A DNA stretch of 64,000 nt from Pseudomonadota bacterium (GCA_023416135.1 JAEZIF010000355.1:1-64000), one strand, 5' to 3'. Counted from the first letter of the stretch, positions 48,598 through 58,230 are shown. A program made the numbers and translations. Notes: generated by a model from the sequence alone, not told the origin.

Positions 48598-49561
48598 ATG
48601 CTCACGCGACGCCGGAGCCTGTTGGGGTCCCTTGCCATGACGACTGCCTGGACGGCCGCCGGCCATGCCCAGGCTGCCTATCCCAGCAAGCCGATCCGCA
48701 TCGTCCACGGCTACGGGCCGGGATCGAACCCCGACATCATCGCCCGCGTGATCTCGCCCAGCCTGATCAGCACGCTGGGCCAGAGCGTGATCGTCGAGCC
48801 CAAGCCCGGCGCCGGCGAGCGCATCGCGGCGCAGTATCTCACCACCCAGCCGCCCGACGGCTACACGCTCTATCTCATCACCGGCGGCGCAAACGTCATC
48901 AGCGCGACCGATCCCCAAGCGACCTTCAGCACACTGAAGGACTTCTCCTACATCTCGACCATCACGCTCTTTCCCTTCGCACTGTTCGTGGCGGCGAACG
49001 GCCCCTACAAGACGCTGAAGGACTTCCTGACCGCCGCCCGTGAGCGCCCCGGCAAACTGAACTACGGCCATGCCGGCACCGGCAACCACCCTGCACCTCG
49101 CGGTCGAGCTCCTGAAGGCGCGCACCGGCATCCAGATCGAGCCGGTGGCCTACAAGGACCAGGCGCAGCTGATCAGCGACGTGATCGTGGGCCGCCTCGA
49201 CGCCTCGATCAGCACCTTCACCAACTTCCACAGCGCGCTCGCCTCCAGCCAGGCGCGGGCGCTATGCGTCACCTCGGAGGAGCGCTGGCCACTCAATCCC
49301 GACGTCCGGACGGTGGCCGAGGACGTGCCGGGCTACGAGGTCGTGTCGTGGCTCGGCCTCGCCGCGCCGGCCGGCATGCCGGCAGACATCGCGAACAAGC
49401 TTGCGGACGCCGTGAAGATCGCCGTCGCCGTGCCCGAGCTGCAGGCCCGCCTGCGCGACATGGGCAACGAGGCACGCGCCAGCACGCCGGATCAATTCCG
49501 CGCGCGCGTCGTCGCCGACTACGACAAGTGGAAGCCGCTGGCCAGGATCGTTTATCCGTAG
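48598..49561 (+). pseudogene. Bug/TctC solute-binding protein with frameshift
   Basis: A TctC-family periplasmic binding protein. The first part (MLTRRRSLLGSLAMTTAWTA onward, signal peptide of about 25 residues, YPSKPIRIVHGYGPGSNPDI) runs to GKLNYGHAGTG near 49083. It then continues in the next frame as TTLHLAVELLKARTGIQIEP to IVYP, stop 49559-49561. One extra base around 49086-49092 (GGCAACCACC) is enough to explain the break. Together they give about 320 residues, normal for the family. A GGGAGG ribosome site precedes the start. Either a sequence error or recent pseudogene; the rest of the gene looks intact. TctA/TctB membrane partners are not nearby. Confidence 0.82.
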
Positions 49562-49565
49562 TTTT

Positions 49566-49585
49566 CGCTGGGCGTGCGCCCAGCG
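49566..49585. terminator. Hairpin between convergent genes
   Basis: CGCTGGGCGTGCGCCCAGCG is a perfect palindrome with an eight-base stem and a four-base loop. It fills the 24 bases between the stops of the TctC gene (49561) and putA (49586). No T-run follows on either strand, so intrinsic termination is uncertain. Confidence 0.5.
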
Positions 49586-52500
49586 CTACCCGATCGTCAT
49601 GAGACTGGCATTGCCGCCTGCTGCGGCGGTGTTGACGCTGAGCGAGACTTCGCTGCCCAGGAATTCCAGCGGATAGGGCTCGACATAGACCGGCACGATC
49701 GGCCCGTCGCGCGCCGCCAGGCGCTGGTTCAGCGCCACGAGTTCGTCAGCGGTGCCGGCGAACAGCGCCGCGGCGATGCCGGCATCGGCTGGATCTTCCG
49801 TGGCCCGATTGCCGCTCGCCTTCACGAGGTCGACCTGTACCGCCCGCTTCGCCCCATCGGGCGCAACGCAGAGGATCGTGCCCTTCGGCCGCTGGCCGTA
49901 GCTGTTCCGCTCGCCGACCGGTCCCGGCAGGTCGCCACCCGGCACCGTGACCAGAGGACGTTCCGCCAGCAGCCGAAGCACATAGAGCGGCCCGCCGGCC
50001 TTGGGGCCGGTGCCCGACAGGCCATGGCCGCCGAACGGCTGCACGCCGACCACGGCGCCGATCATGTTGCGGTTGACGTACTGGTTGCCGGCGGCGCTGG
50101 CCGCCGTGGCGCGCTCGATCGTCTCGTCGATGCGGCTGTGCACGCCGAAGGTCAGGCCGAAGCCCGTGGCGTTCACCGCGCGCACCACCGCCTCCATGTC
50201 CTCGCGCCGGTAGCGCAGCACGTGCAGCACCGGCCCGAACACCTCGCCCGGCAGGTCGGAGACGGCATCGATCTCTATCAATGTCGGCGGCACGAAGGTG
50301 CCCTGCTGCGCCTGCTCCGGCAACGGCACCTGATGCACGGCATGGCCGGCCGCGCGCATGCGCTCGATATGGGCGTTGAGACCCTTCTGCGCTCCGACCG
50401 AAATCACCGGTCCGACATCGACCGAGAGCCGATCGGGGTTGCCGAGGCCAAGCTCGGCCATCGCCCCCGTGAGCAGGGGCACCACCCGGTCGGCGATATC
50501 GTCCTGCAGGCAGAGCACGCGCAAGGCCGAGCAGCGCTGGCCCGCCGAGTCGAAGGCCGAGATCAGCGCATCGGTCACGAGTTGCTCGGGCAAGGCCGAC
50601 GAATCGGCGACCATCGCATTCTGCCCGCCGGTCTCGGCGATCAGCACCGGCGGCCGCCCGTCGGCGTTGAGCCGCCGGGCGAGCTCGCGGTTGATCGACT
50701 GCGCCGCCTCCGTCGAACCGGTGAACACCACGCCGGCGACCGCCGGATTGGCGACGAGGCGGCCGCCTATCCTGCCGTCGCCGGTCAGGAACTGCAGCGC
50801 CGCCCTTGGCACGCCCGCCTCGTGCAGCAGCGCCACGGCGAGCGAGGCGATCAGCGGCGTCTCTTCGGCCGGCTTGGCGATCACCGCATTGCCCGCCGCC
50901 AGCGCACCCGCGATCTGGCCGGTGAAGATCGACAGGGGAAAGTTCCACGGGCTGATGCAGGCGACCACGCCCAGCGGCTTGTGAGTGTCGTTCGTGAAGC
51001 CTTCGATGCAGCCCGCGTAGTAGCGCAGGAAGTCGACGGCTTCCCGCACCTCGCCCACCGCATTGCCAAACGTCTTGCCCGCCTCGCGCACGATCGGCGC
51101 CAGGAGAGGTTCAAGCTGCCCCTCCATGAGGTCGGCGGCCTGGCGCAGGGTCGCCGCGCGCACCGCTGGCGGTTCCTGCCAGGGCCGCGCCTGCTGGCAG
51201 GCGGTGTCGACGAGGTCGGGCGTGGCGTCGACGACCGTGCCGACCACGTCGCCGCGATCGGCCGGATTGATGACCGGCTGTGCCTCGCCGTTGCGCGCGC
51301 CGTCCGCCAGCACCGGCACGGCAGCGACCGACAGTCCTCGCTGCAACGTCGTGGCAAGCTTCGTCAGCACCTGCTCGTTGGCAAGATCGAGTCCCCGCGA
51401 GTTCTTGCGAATGGCGCCGAACAGATCACGCGGCGACACGATGCGCGGATGCGGCGCGCCGATGGGCTGCAACGCCAGCGCCTGGTCGACCGGGTCGGCG
51501 AGAAGCGTGGCGAGCGTAACCTCCGGGTTGGCGATCTGATTGACGAACGAGGTATTGGCGCCGTTCTCCAGCAGGCGGCGGACCAGATAGGCCAGCAGCG
51601 TCTCGTGCGTGCCGACCGGTGCGTAGATGCGGCACGGCCGGTTCAGCCTGTCGCGCCCGACGACCTCCTCGTACAGCGGCTCGCCCATGCCGTGCAGGCA
51701 CTGGAACTCGTACTGGCCGGCATAGAAGTTCTCGCCGGCCAAGGCGTGGATCGCGGCGAGCGTCAGGGCATTGTGCGTGGCGAACTGCGGGAACGCCGCG
51801 TCGGGCGCGGCCAGCAGACGGCGGGCGCAGGCGAGGAACGACACGTCGGTGTGGATGCGGCGCGTGAACACCGGATAGTCCGAAAGGCCGTCGAGCTGGG
51901 CGCGCTTGATCTCGCCATCCCAGTAGGCGCCCTTGACCAGCCGCACCATCAGCCGGCGCTTCGAGCGGCGGCCGAGGTCGATCAACCAGTCGATCGCGAA
52001 CACGGCGCGCTTTTGGTAGGCCTGGACCACGAAGCCGATTCCGTTCCAGCCTTCGAGTTCCGGCTCGAAGCACAGTCGTTCCAGCAGGTCGAGCGAAACC
52101 TCCAGGCGATCGGCTTCCTCGGCATCTATGTTGAGTCCGATGTCGTAATGGCGCGCCAGCACGGCCAGTTCCTTCAGCCGCGGATAGAGCTCGGCGTGGA
52201 CCCGCTCGACCTGGGCGCGGCCATAGCGCGGATGCAGCGCCGAGAGCTTGATCGAGATGCCGGGCCCCTCGTAGATGCCCCGCCCGCGCGCCGCACGGCC
52301 GATCGCATGGATCGCCCGCCGATAGGCCTGCATGTAGGCAAAAGCCTGTCCGGCCGTGACCGCTGCCTCGCCCAGCATGTCGTAGGAATGGCGGAAGCCA
52401 TCGGCCTCGCGGCCGCGGCCGTTGTCAAGCGCCTCATCGATGGTCTGGCCGGCGACGAACTGCTCGCCCATTAGGCGCATGGCGATGTTGACGCCGGTGC

Positions 52501-53002
52501 GGATCAGCGGCTCGCCGCCGCGCCCGATCAGGCGCACCAGAGCCGCCGAGAGCCCCTGCTCGCTGCTGGTCGCCGTCAGCCGGCCAGTCAGGAGCAGGCC
52601 CCAGGTCGCGGCGTTGACGAACAGCGACGGGCTGTGGCCGAGATGAGCGCGCCAGTCGCCGCCGCCGATCTTGTCGCGGATCAGGGCATCGCGCGTGTCG
52701 TCGTCGGGAATGCGCAGCAGCGCCTCGGCCAGGCACATCAGCGCCACGCCCTCCTGGCTCGACAGGGCGTATTCGTGGATCAGGCCCTCGACGCCGCCCG
52801 ACGGCGTCTTTTCCCTGAGCCTCTCGACCAGCCGCGCCGCCAGCGCGCGGGCCCGCTCGGTCTGCGCCGGCGACAGTTTCGCCTGCTCGATCAGCGGCGG
52901 CAGGCATTCGGTTTCAGGCCGCCGCCAGGCTGCCGTGACGGCGGCCCTCAGCGGGGTCTGTTGCTGGATCGATTGTGCAAAAGCGTGAAACGGGCGGGAC
53001 AT
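49586..53002 (-). CDS. putA: Bifunctional proline dehydrogenase / delta-1-pyrroline-5-carboxylate dehydrogenase PutA
   Basis: A 1138-residue PutA. The proline dehydrogenase barrel occupies about 80-480 (GPGISIKLSALHPRYGRAQV, then PVGTHETLLAYLVRRLLENG). The aldehyde dehydrogenase half occupies about 520-1000 (PWNFPLSIFTGQIAGALAAG, general base Glu in LIAETGGQNAM, catalytic Cys in FDSAGQRCSAL). An additional C-terminal domain follows to ASLMTIG, the conserved tail of long PutAs. The N-terminus has no ribbon-helix-helix DNA-binding domain, so it does not repress its own gene as in enterics. It oxidises proline to glutamate. The start is at MSRPFHAFAQSIQQ with GAGGGA upstream; the longer frame is unsupported. 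Confidence 0.95.
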   Translation of the reverse strand: MSRPFHAFAQSIQQQTPLRAAVTAAWRRPETECLPPLIEQAKLSPAQTERARALAARLVERLREKTPSGGVEGLIHEYALSSQEGVALMCLAEALLRIPDDDTRDALIRDKIGGGDWRAHLGHSPSLFVNAATWGLLLTGRLTATSSEQGLSAALVRLIGRGGEPLIRTGVNIAMRLMGEQFVAGQTIDEALDNGRGREADGFRHSYDMLGEAAVTAGQAFAYMQAYRRAIHAIGRAARGRGIYEGPGISIKLSALHPRYGRAQVERVHAELYPRLKELAVLARHYDIGLNIDAEEADRLEVSLDLLERLCFEPELEGWNGIGFVVQAYQKRAVFAIDWLIDLGRRSKRRLMVRLVKGAYWDGEIKRAQLDGLSDYPVFTRRIHTDVSFLACARRLLAAPDAAFPQFATHNALTLAAIHALAGENFYAGQYEFQCLHGMGEPLYEEVVGRDRLNRPCRIYAPVGTHETLLAYLVRRLLENGANTSFVNQIANPEVTLATLLADPVDQALALQPIGAPHPRIVSPRDLFGAIRKNSRGLDLANEQVLTKLATTLQRGLSVAAVPVLADGARNGEAQPVINPADRGDVVGTVVDATPDLVDTACQQARPWQEPPAVRAATLRQAADLMEGQLEPLLAPIVREAGKTFGNAVGEVREAVDFLRYYAGCIEGFTNDTHKPLGVVACISPWNFPLSIFTGQIAGALAAGNAVIAKPAEETPLIASLAVALLHEAGVPRAALQFLTGDGRIGGRLVANPAVAGVVFTGSTEAAQSINRELARRLNADGRPPVLIAETGGQNAMVADSSALPEQLVTDALISAFDSAGQRCSALRVLCLQDDIADRVVPLLTGAMAELGLGNPDRLSVDVGPVISVGAQKGLNAHIERMRAAGHAVHQVPLPEQAQQGTFVPPTLIEIDAVSDLPGEVFGPVLHVLRYRREDMEAVVRAVNATGFGLTFGVHSRIDETIERATAASAAGNQYVNRNMIGAVVGVQPFGGHGLSGTGPKAGGPLYVLRLLAERPLVTVPGGDLPGPVGERNSYGQRPKGTILCVAPDGAKRAVQVDLVKASGNRATEDPADAGIAAALFAGTADELVALNQRLAARDGPIVPVYVEPYPLEFLGSEVSLSVNTAAAGGNASLMTIG

Positions 53003-53080
53003 GTCGTTGTCCCTCAGATGAGGTAACATCGCCACAAAGACAAGCACCCCAAGAGGATCGCGCAGGGAGGGTGACGCCAG

Positions 53081-53933
53081 ATGACGCTGCTGTTGCATGC
53101 CGCCGCCGCACTGTTGCTGATGGCTGCGTCCGCCTTCGCCCAGAGCTATGCTGCCAAGCAGGTGCGCATCGTCGTGCCCTTCCCGGCCGGCGGCTCGGCC
53201 GACATCCTGTGCCGCCTGGTCGGCGAGAACCTTTCCGCCGCCTGGGGATAGACGGTGATCGTCGACAACCGCGCCGGCGCGGGCGGCAATGTCGGGGCGG
53301 AGATCGTCTATCGCGCCGAGCCCGACGGCTACACCCTGCTGTGCAGCCCGCCCCGACCTGCCGCAGGCCACGCTGAAGGATTTCATCGCCTACGCTCGCG
53401 CCAATCCCGGCAAGGCGACGTATGCCTCGCAGGGCAACGGATCGACCTCGCACCTGTCGGCCAGCATGCTCGCGACGCTCGTCGGCATCGAGCTGGTGCA
53501 CGTGCCCTACGAGGGTGAAGGACCGGCGCTGGTCGACCTGACGGCAAGCCGTGTCGACATCTTCATCGGTAAGATCTCGGCGGCAATGCGTTTCGAGAAG
53601 GCCAGGCAGGCGCGCTTCCTGGGCCTGGCCAGCCGGACGCGCAGCCCGGTCGCGCCGGACGTGTCGACCACCGCCGAGCTCGGCTACCCCGGCCTGGTAT
53701 CGAGTGCCTGGTTCGCCCTGGTGGCGCCGCCCGGCACGCCCGACGCGATCGCGCAAAAGGTGAATGCCGACCTGGTTGCAGCGCTTGGGGGGCGGCCCGA
53801 TCTGCGCACCCGCTTCCTCGAGCTGGGCGCGGAGCCGCAAGGCGGCAGCACCGCCACCACCGCCGCCTTCATCAAGTACGAGGAAGCGCGCTGGCGCGGC
53901 GTCATCAAGTTGGCCAATGTAACGCTGGAGTGA
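53081..53933 (+). pseudogene. Bug/TctC solute-binding protein, degraded
   Basis: It starts MTLLLHAAAALLLMAASAFA with a signal peptide and continues AAKQVRIVVPFPAGGSADIL. It is interrupted by a TAG at 53249-53251 where the family has [12 protein letters not shown]; a CAG-to-TAG change fits. After GYTLLCSPP the frame changes near 53352 and about 40-50 residues of the binding domain are missing. The remaining C-terminal part ([20 protein letters not shown] to LANVTLE) is in the other frame. A nonsense mutation plus an internal deletion make real decay much more likely than sequencing error. It directly precedes the Rieske oxygenase gene (12 bases), so it may once have been its uptake partner. 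Confidence 0.88.
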
Positions 53934-53945
53934 CAGGAGGTTCGC

Positions 53946-55214
53946 ATGGACGTCCGACACGACGAAGGTCTCGGGGATCCCGTCTCGAACGGCATCTGGC
54001 CGGAGCAGTCCCTGGCCCGCGTGCCCTATTGGGTCTACCTGGACGAAGCCAACTACAAGCGCGAGATGGAGCGCCTTTTCGAGGCGGCCACCTGGAACTT
54101 CGTCTGCCTGGAAGCGGACATCCCCGACAAGGGCGACTATCGCACCAACCATGTCGGCATCATGCCGGTGATCGCGGTGCGCGCGGCCGACAACGGGGTC
54201 AACTGCTTCGAGAACCGCTGCTCGCATCGCGGTTCGCTGATCGCCTTCGACGATGGCGGCAACGTCGGCAACCAGTTCCGCTGCGTCTATCACTCCTGGA
54301 GCTACGACCTCTCCGGCAACCTGCGCGGCATCGCCTTCGAGCGCGGCATCAACGGCGTGGGCGGCATGCCCAAGGAATTCTGCCGTGACGATTTCAGCCC
54401 GAGGAAGCTGCGCACCACGATATTGTGCGGCCTGGTGTTCGCCACCCTGTCGCCGGACACGCCGCCGATCGAGGAGTACATCGGCAGCGAGGTGCTGAGC
54501 CGCCTGAAGCGCGTGCTGAACCGGCCGATCCGGGTGATGGGGCGCTTCGTGCAGCCACTGCCCAACAACTGGAAGCTCTATGTCGAGAACGTGAAGGACA
54601 CGTATCACGCCTCGATCCTGCATACCTTCCTCGCCACCTTCCGCATCTCGCGCCTGATCCAGGGCGGCGGCGTGCTGGTCAGTCCCGACGGCGGCAACCA
54701 TTCGAGCTACACCATCGCCATCCCCGAGGGCGCCAACGCCGGCGCCTACAAGGAGCAGCAGATCCGCTCCGACCAGGACGGCCGCTTCGCGCTCGCCGAT
54801 CCCAGCGTGCTCGAATCGGTCGAGGAGTTCGGCGACCACATCCAGCTGCAGATCCTGTCGGTGTTCCCGGGCTTCATCCTGCAGCAGATCCACAACTGCC
54901 TGGCGGTGCGCCACGTCGTGCCGCGCGGCGTGGGCAAGATGGACCTGGTGTGGACCTACTTCGGCTTCCAGGACGACACGCCGGAGATGAACCGCCGGCG
55001 CCTGAAGCAGCAGAACCTGGTCGGCCCGGCCGGCTTCATCTCCATGGAGGACGGCTGCGTCGGCGGCTTCGTGCAGCGCGGCACGGCCGCCGCGGCGGGC
55101 GAGGTATCGGTCATCGAGATGGGCGGCCGCGGCGCCGAAAGCCAGGCGACCCGCGCCACCGAGGCCTCGGTACGCGGCTTCTGGAAGGCCTATCGGCGGC
55201 ACATGGGGTATTAG
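53946..55214 (+). CDS. Aromatic-ring-hydroxylating (Rieske) dioxygenase alpha subunit
   Basis: A 422-residue Rieske non-heme iron oxygenase. The [2Fe-2S] cluster ligands are CSHRG and CVYHSW (C-x-H ... C-x-x-H). The catalytic iron site is in ENVKDTYHASILHTF (Asp, two His). The start MDVRHDEGLGDPVSNGIWPE has a strong AGGAGG ribosome site. The substrate cannot be told; the layout (N-terminal Rieske then catalytic domain) is that of salicylate-, anthranilate- or benzoate-type systems. The beta subunit gene follows after a 104-base hairpin-containing gap. Ferredoxin and reductase genes are not in the window, so electrons must come from elsewhere. Confidence 0.92.
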   Translation: MDVRHDEGLGDPVSNGIWPEQSLARVPYWVYLDEANYKREMERLFEAATWNFVCLEADIPDKGDYRTNHVGIMPVIAVRAADNGVNCFENRCSHRGSLIAFDDGGNVGNQFRCVYHSWSYDLSGNLRGIAFERGINGVGGMPKEFCRDDFSPRKLRTTILCGLVFATLSPDTPPIEEYIGSEVLSRLKRVLNRPIRVMGRFVQPLPNNWKLYVENVKDTYHASILHTFLATFRISRLIQGGGVLVSPDGGNHSSYTIAIPEGANAGAYKEQQIRSDQDGRFALADPSVLESVEEFGDHIQLQILSVFPGFILQQIHNCLAVRHVVPRGVGKMDLVWTYFGFQDDTPEMNRRRLKQQNLVGPAGFISMEDGCVGGFVQRGTAAAAGEVSVIEMGGRGAESQATRATEASVRGFWKAYRRHMGY

Positions 55215-55236
55215 CGAAAGATCGTGCGACGTACCC

Positions 55237-55309
55237 CCTGTCACCCCGAGCGTAGCGAGGGGCCTTTGAGGCAACAGGAAAGGTCCCTCGCTTCGCTCGG
55301 GATGACAGG
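55237..55309. repeat. REP/BIME-like inverted repeat forming a long hairpin
   Basis: Left arm CCTGTCACCCCGAGCGTAGC and GAGGG (55237-55261), right arm CCCTCGCTTCGCTCGGGATG and ACAGG (55285-55309), near-perfect complements over 25 bases. A smaller inner pairing (CCTTT/AAAGG) lies in the loop. The motif is the widespread GTCATCCCGAGCGAAGCGAGG-type extragenic palindrome. It sits between the alpha and beta subunit genes of the oxygenase; a single-arm relative lies at 10936-10960. Confidence 0.82.
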
Positions 55310-55318
55310 AGTGACTTG

Positions 55319-55783
55319 ATGGACATCGCCCGCCTCGTCGAACTCAACGCCACCTACGCGCGCGTCATCGACAATGAGCAGTTCGAGGAATGGCCCAAAC
55401 TGTTCCACGACCCCTGCCTCTACAAGCTGACGACGGCGGAGAACGTCTCGCGTGGCCTGGAGGGCGGGCTCATATACGCCGACACGCGCGGCATGCTGGA
55501 GGACCGCGTCTCCTCCCTGCGCAAGGTCAACATCTACGAGCGCCAGCGCTATCGCCACATCGTCGGCCTGCCGGTCGTGCTCGGCCAGCAGAACGGCGCG
55601 GCCGAGGTCGAGACGCCGTTCCTGATCGTGCGCATCATGCGCGAGGGCGACATGGACGTGTTCGCCACCGGCTGCTATCGCGACAAGGTCAGGCCCGACG
55701 CCTCCGGCACCCTGCGATTCGCCGAGCGCATCCTGATCTGCGACGGCCGCCGCTTCGACACGCTGGTCGCGCTTCCGTTCTGA
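55319..55783 (+). CDS. Aromatic-ring-hydroxylating dioxygenase beta subunit
   Basis: A 154-residue small subunit with a SnoaL-like cone fold: ARLVELNATYARVIDNEQFE, CLYKLTTAENVSRGLEGGLI, VNIYERQRYRHIVGLPVVL and AERILICDGRRFDTLVALPF. The beta subunit gives structure and specificity to the alpha3beta3 dioxygenase. The ATG at 55319 follows AGGAG, which is part of the right arm of the hairpin repeat, so the hairpin overlaps the ribosome site region and could affect translation. It is followed by a hairpin at 55792-55827. Confidence 0.88.
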   Translation: MDIARLVELNATYARVIDNEQFEEWPKLFHDPCLYKLTTAENVSRGLEGGLIYADTRGMLEDRVSSLRKVNIYERQRYRHIVGLPVVLGQQNGAAEVETPFLIVRIMREGDMDVFATGCYRDKVRPDASGTLRFAERILICDGRRFDTLVALPF

Positions 55784-55791
55784 CCATGCCC

Positions 55792-55827
55792 TTGCTGGGG
55801 GCCACTGGAGTGGCGCGCCCCCAGCAA
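55792..55827 (+). terminator. GC-rich hairpin after the dioxygenase genes
   Basis: An 11-base perfect stem TTGCTGGGGGC / GCCCCCAGCAA around a 14-base loop which itself contains CCACT...AGTGG. It starts nine bases after the beta subunit stop. No long T-run, so it may act as a terminator or an RNA-stabilising structure. Confidence 0.55.
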
Positions 55828-55905
55828 AGATGGTGACTTTCCTCACAGACGCCGGGCGGCATTGACCTTATTGGGGGCAGGATCACGCGGGGACGGGAGG
55901 CTGCC

Positions 55906-56868
55906 ATGCCGGTAACGGTTCATTTCGCGACAAACCGTGTCCTGGACGGTCCGCCGGAGGAGTTGGAAAGTTACAGCGAAAGCGTCGTTGCGCCGTCGAA
56001 CCCCAACGAGGTTACCTACGGCACGGCCTTCGTCAACGACGCCAACCTCGACGCCGACACGATCGGCGCCATCAACTTCATTCAGAGCACCGGCAGAGGC
56101 CAGTTCTCCCAGGGCACGATCGACGATCTCAGCGATCCCGGCCGCAACCTGCTGGTCTTCATCCACGGCTTCGACAACAGCTTCGAGAACGCCATCACCC
56201 GCGCCGCCTTCAACCAGCAGTGGCTCATGAAGTCCGGCATGTCGGCGGCGGAAACCACCGTGGTGGCCTTCAGCTGGCCCTCGGCGGGCAAGCTGATCAG
56301 CCTGCCCTTCCCGTCGGCTGCCTATCGGCGCGATCAGACCAAGGCCGGCCAGTCGGGGCTGCACATCATGACTTTCTTCGCCAACCTGGTGCCGATCATC
56401 GCCAGCGCGCGCGCCAAGGGCAATCGCGTCTTCCTGCTGGCGCACAGCATGGGCAACTGGGCGCTGCAAGCCGCCGTCGAAAGCTGGTTCGCCCATGGCT
56501 TTGGCGACGCCGACCTGTTCGACGAGGTGTTCCTCGCCGCCGCCGACGAGATCCACAGCAGCTTCGACTTCCTGCCGATGGGTCGTCTCAGCGCGCTCGA
56601 TCGCCTCAGCCGGCGCATCTCGACCTATGCCAGCGACAAGGACGTCGTGCTCGACATCAGCATGAAGATCAACTTCGCCAAGCGGCTGGGCCAGGACGGG
56701 GCGCACGACCGCTCCAACGCGCAGCGCTTTCCGGAGGCCAGGTACCGTACCGTGATGTGCGGCGGCTTCCACGACTACAAGATCGATATCGCCAGCTCAC
56801 ACCAGTACTATCGCCGCTCGCCGGGCGTGCGCATGGACATCGCCAACACGATGGCGGGCAACGTCTGA
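55906..56868 (+). CDS. DUF900 alpha/beta hydrolase
   Basis: A 320-residue protein of the DUF900 alpha/beta hydrolase family. It begins MPVTVHFATNRVLDGPPEEL (the VxFATNR start is typical). The oxyanion strand is LLVFIHGFDNSFENAI, the nucleophile elbow is LLAHSMGNWAL, and late acid and His positions are in DVVLDISMKINF and GGFHDYKI. Several relatives carry out esterase reactions on unknown lipids or peptides. There is no signal peptide. The ribosome site GGGAGG lies just before the ATG. Separated from the beta subunit gene by 122 bases. Confidence 0.86.
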   Translation: MPVTVHFATNRVLDGPPEELESYSESVVAPSNPNEVTYGTAFVNDANLDADTIGAINFIQSTGRGQFSQGTIDDLSDPGRNLLVFIHGFDNSFENAITRAAFNQQWLMKSGMSAAETTVVAFSWPSAGKLISLPFPSAAYRRDQTKAGQSGLHIMTFFANLVPIIASARAKGNRVFLLAHSMGNWALQAAVESWFAHGFGDADLFDEVFLAAADEIHSSFDFLPMGRLSALDRLSRRISTYASDKDVVLDISMKINFAKRLGQDGAHDRSNAQRFPEARYRTVMCGGFHDYKIDIASSHQYYRRSPGVRMDIANTMAGNV

Positions 56869-56902
56869 CAAGGCGGGACGTCGCACGTATCGCGCCGGCA
56901 GC

Positions 56903-57268
56903 TTACGCTGGGACAAGTCGATACCAACACATGGCGGTGATGTTGTGGAACATTGCCCAATCGGTTTTGACGTTGCCGGTGACTTCGGCATCGAAGGGCT
57001 TTCCCTGCCAATAGCCGGTGAACGGCACCTTGAACGCGCCTTCCGAATCCACCGTAGTTGTCCACGACGCGCCCTCAGGGCCGGTAGCGCTCAACTGCGA
57101 GCCGCTCAAAGTGAGGTGCCAGAATCGGCCGGGGTTGCTCACCTTGCAAGTAAACACGGACCACTGGTCTATGAGTTCGATCCCGTAGCGTGTGGTTTGG
57201 GCGTAGCCGGTACTTGCCATCGGAGCCAGGATCGCAGCCGCGACAGCTGCGCGAGTACGCTCAAACAT
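56903..57268 (-). CDS. Secreted hypothetical protein
   Basis: A 121-residue protein with a signal peptide (MFERTRAAVAAAILAPMAST, cleavage after GYA). The mature part contains IDQWSVFTCKVSNPGRFWHL, SQLSATGPEG and GNVKTDWAMFHNITAMCWYR; two Cys may form a disulfide. It is a small Trp-rich beta domain of unknown function. Start 57268 is chosen because GGGGAG lies at a normal distance; the ATG six bases earlier would be too close to it. It converges with the DUF900 gene. The 155 bases upstream to the next gene show nothing. Confidence 0.7.
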   Translation of the reverse strand: MFERTRAAVAAAILAPMASTGYAQTTRYGIELIDQWSVFTCKVSNPGRFWHLTLSGSQLSATGPEGASWTTTVDSEGAFKVPFTGYWQGKPFDAEVTGNVKTDWAMFHNITAMCWYRLVPA

Positions 57269-57423
57269 GGGCATGTCTCCCCTTGTTCGCGTCCTCCAAC
57301 CGCAGCACGGGCCTGGGGCGGTGTCAAATGTCAAGGCGGTGGCGCCGTCGTTGCAAGCGCTTCGCTATTGCGGTTGCAGGATTCGGAACCGCGTTGGTCG
57401 AAGCCGTCTAATTCGCACCTGCC

Positions 57424-58230
57424 TCACGTGATCGGCGCGAATGCGTATCCTGAGCCTTCTTCGGCCACTCTCCCTATGCCTGGCTTGGCCATGTGCGCAC
57501 CCGCCAGCCAGAAATGTGCATTCGCAGCCTCACGCAATAGCTTGAGCCGCGTCGCGCAGGCCACGGTCTGATTGTCGTCGTAACCCCACGTGAGCTCTGG
57601 CCGGGAAAACTGCGCGGCAGGAACGTGGATCAGGTCACCGCAGAACAGGACCGTGTCCTCGCCCGAGTCGAGAGCGTAACCCATATGGCCGGGAGCGTGA
57701 CCTGGCATGGCGACTGCCGCCAGATGATCGTTCAACCGGTCTCCGTCTCTGATCGGGGCAAGCAGATGCCGAAAACGCTCCAAGTGTGGCTCCTCGACAA
57801 ACCCCGCGACGGCATCGTGCGCGATCACGATCCTGCTCAGATTGGCAAAGGCTTCTCGTCCATCGCGCGTCATGAGGCCGTTCAAATGGTCGAGATGCGT
57901 GTGGGTGAGCGCGACCGTGCCAACTGAGGACGGATCGATGCCAGCCTCCGCTATCGTGCTATCGAGGTGACCCAGGGACGGCTCCCACCGTCCCCCTGCG
58001 CCGCAATCGATCAGGACACCCGGGTTTTCCGGTTCTTCCAGCAGGAAGCAATTGACCGACAGTCGAACGACGGATGGCTGCGACAGCCCCGGAAGCGTGT
58101 ACTTGCCAAGACCTGGTCCCTGGCGAAGAAGGTCGGCGGGCATGTCGACATGCCCATCGGAAAGCGACCAGATCTTCCACGATCCCGATGTGCAGCCCAG
58201 GGCATTCGCGCTTCGCGACGTGACGATCAT
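57424..58230 (-). CDS. Metallo-beta-lactamase fold hydrolase
   Basis: A 268-residue MBL-fold enzyme. Zinc ligands: LTHTHLDHLNGL (HxHxDH), PGHAPGHMG and FCGDLIHVPAAQF (Asp). The start is MIVTSRSANALGCTSGSWKI and the end AHMAKPGIGRVAEEGSGYAF. The N-terminal WSLSDGHVDMPAD and ADLLRQGPG resemble the quorum-lactonase or Atsk-like branch. It lies nine bases downstream of the monooxygenase gene in the same direction and is the last gene of a catabolic run; lactone or ester opening after a Baeyer-Villiger reaction would fit (inference). Confidence 0.85.
   Translation of the reverse strand: MIVTSRSANALGCTSGSWKIWSLSDGHVDMPADLLRQGPGLGKYTLPGLSQPSVVRLSVNCFLLEEPENPGVLIDCGAGGRWEPSLGHLDSTIAEAGIDPSSVGTVALTHTHLDHLNGLMTRDGREAFANLSRIVIAHDAVAGFVEEPHLERFRHLLAPIRDGDRLNDHLAAVAMPGHAPGHMGYALDSGEDTVLFCGDLIHVPAAQFSRPELTWGYDDNQTVACATRLKLLREAANAHFWLAGAHMAKPGIGRVAEEGSGYAFAPIT

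Noticed and set aside
49574..52474. A 966-residue plus-strand open frame opposite putA
   Set aside because: Low-complexity Arg/Gly/Ala-rich translation with no motifs; the minus strand holds intact PutA.
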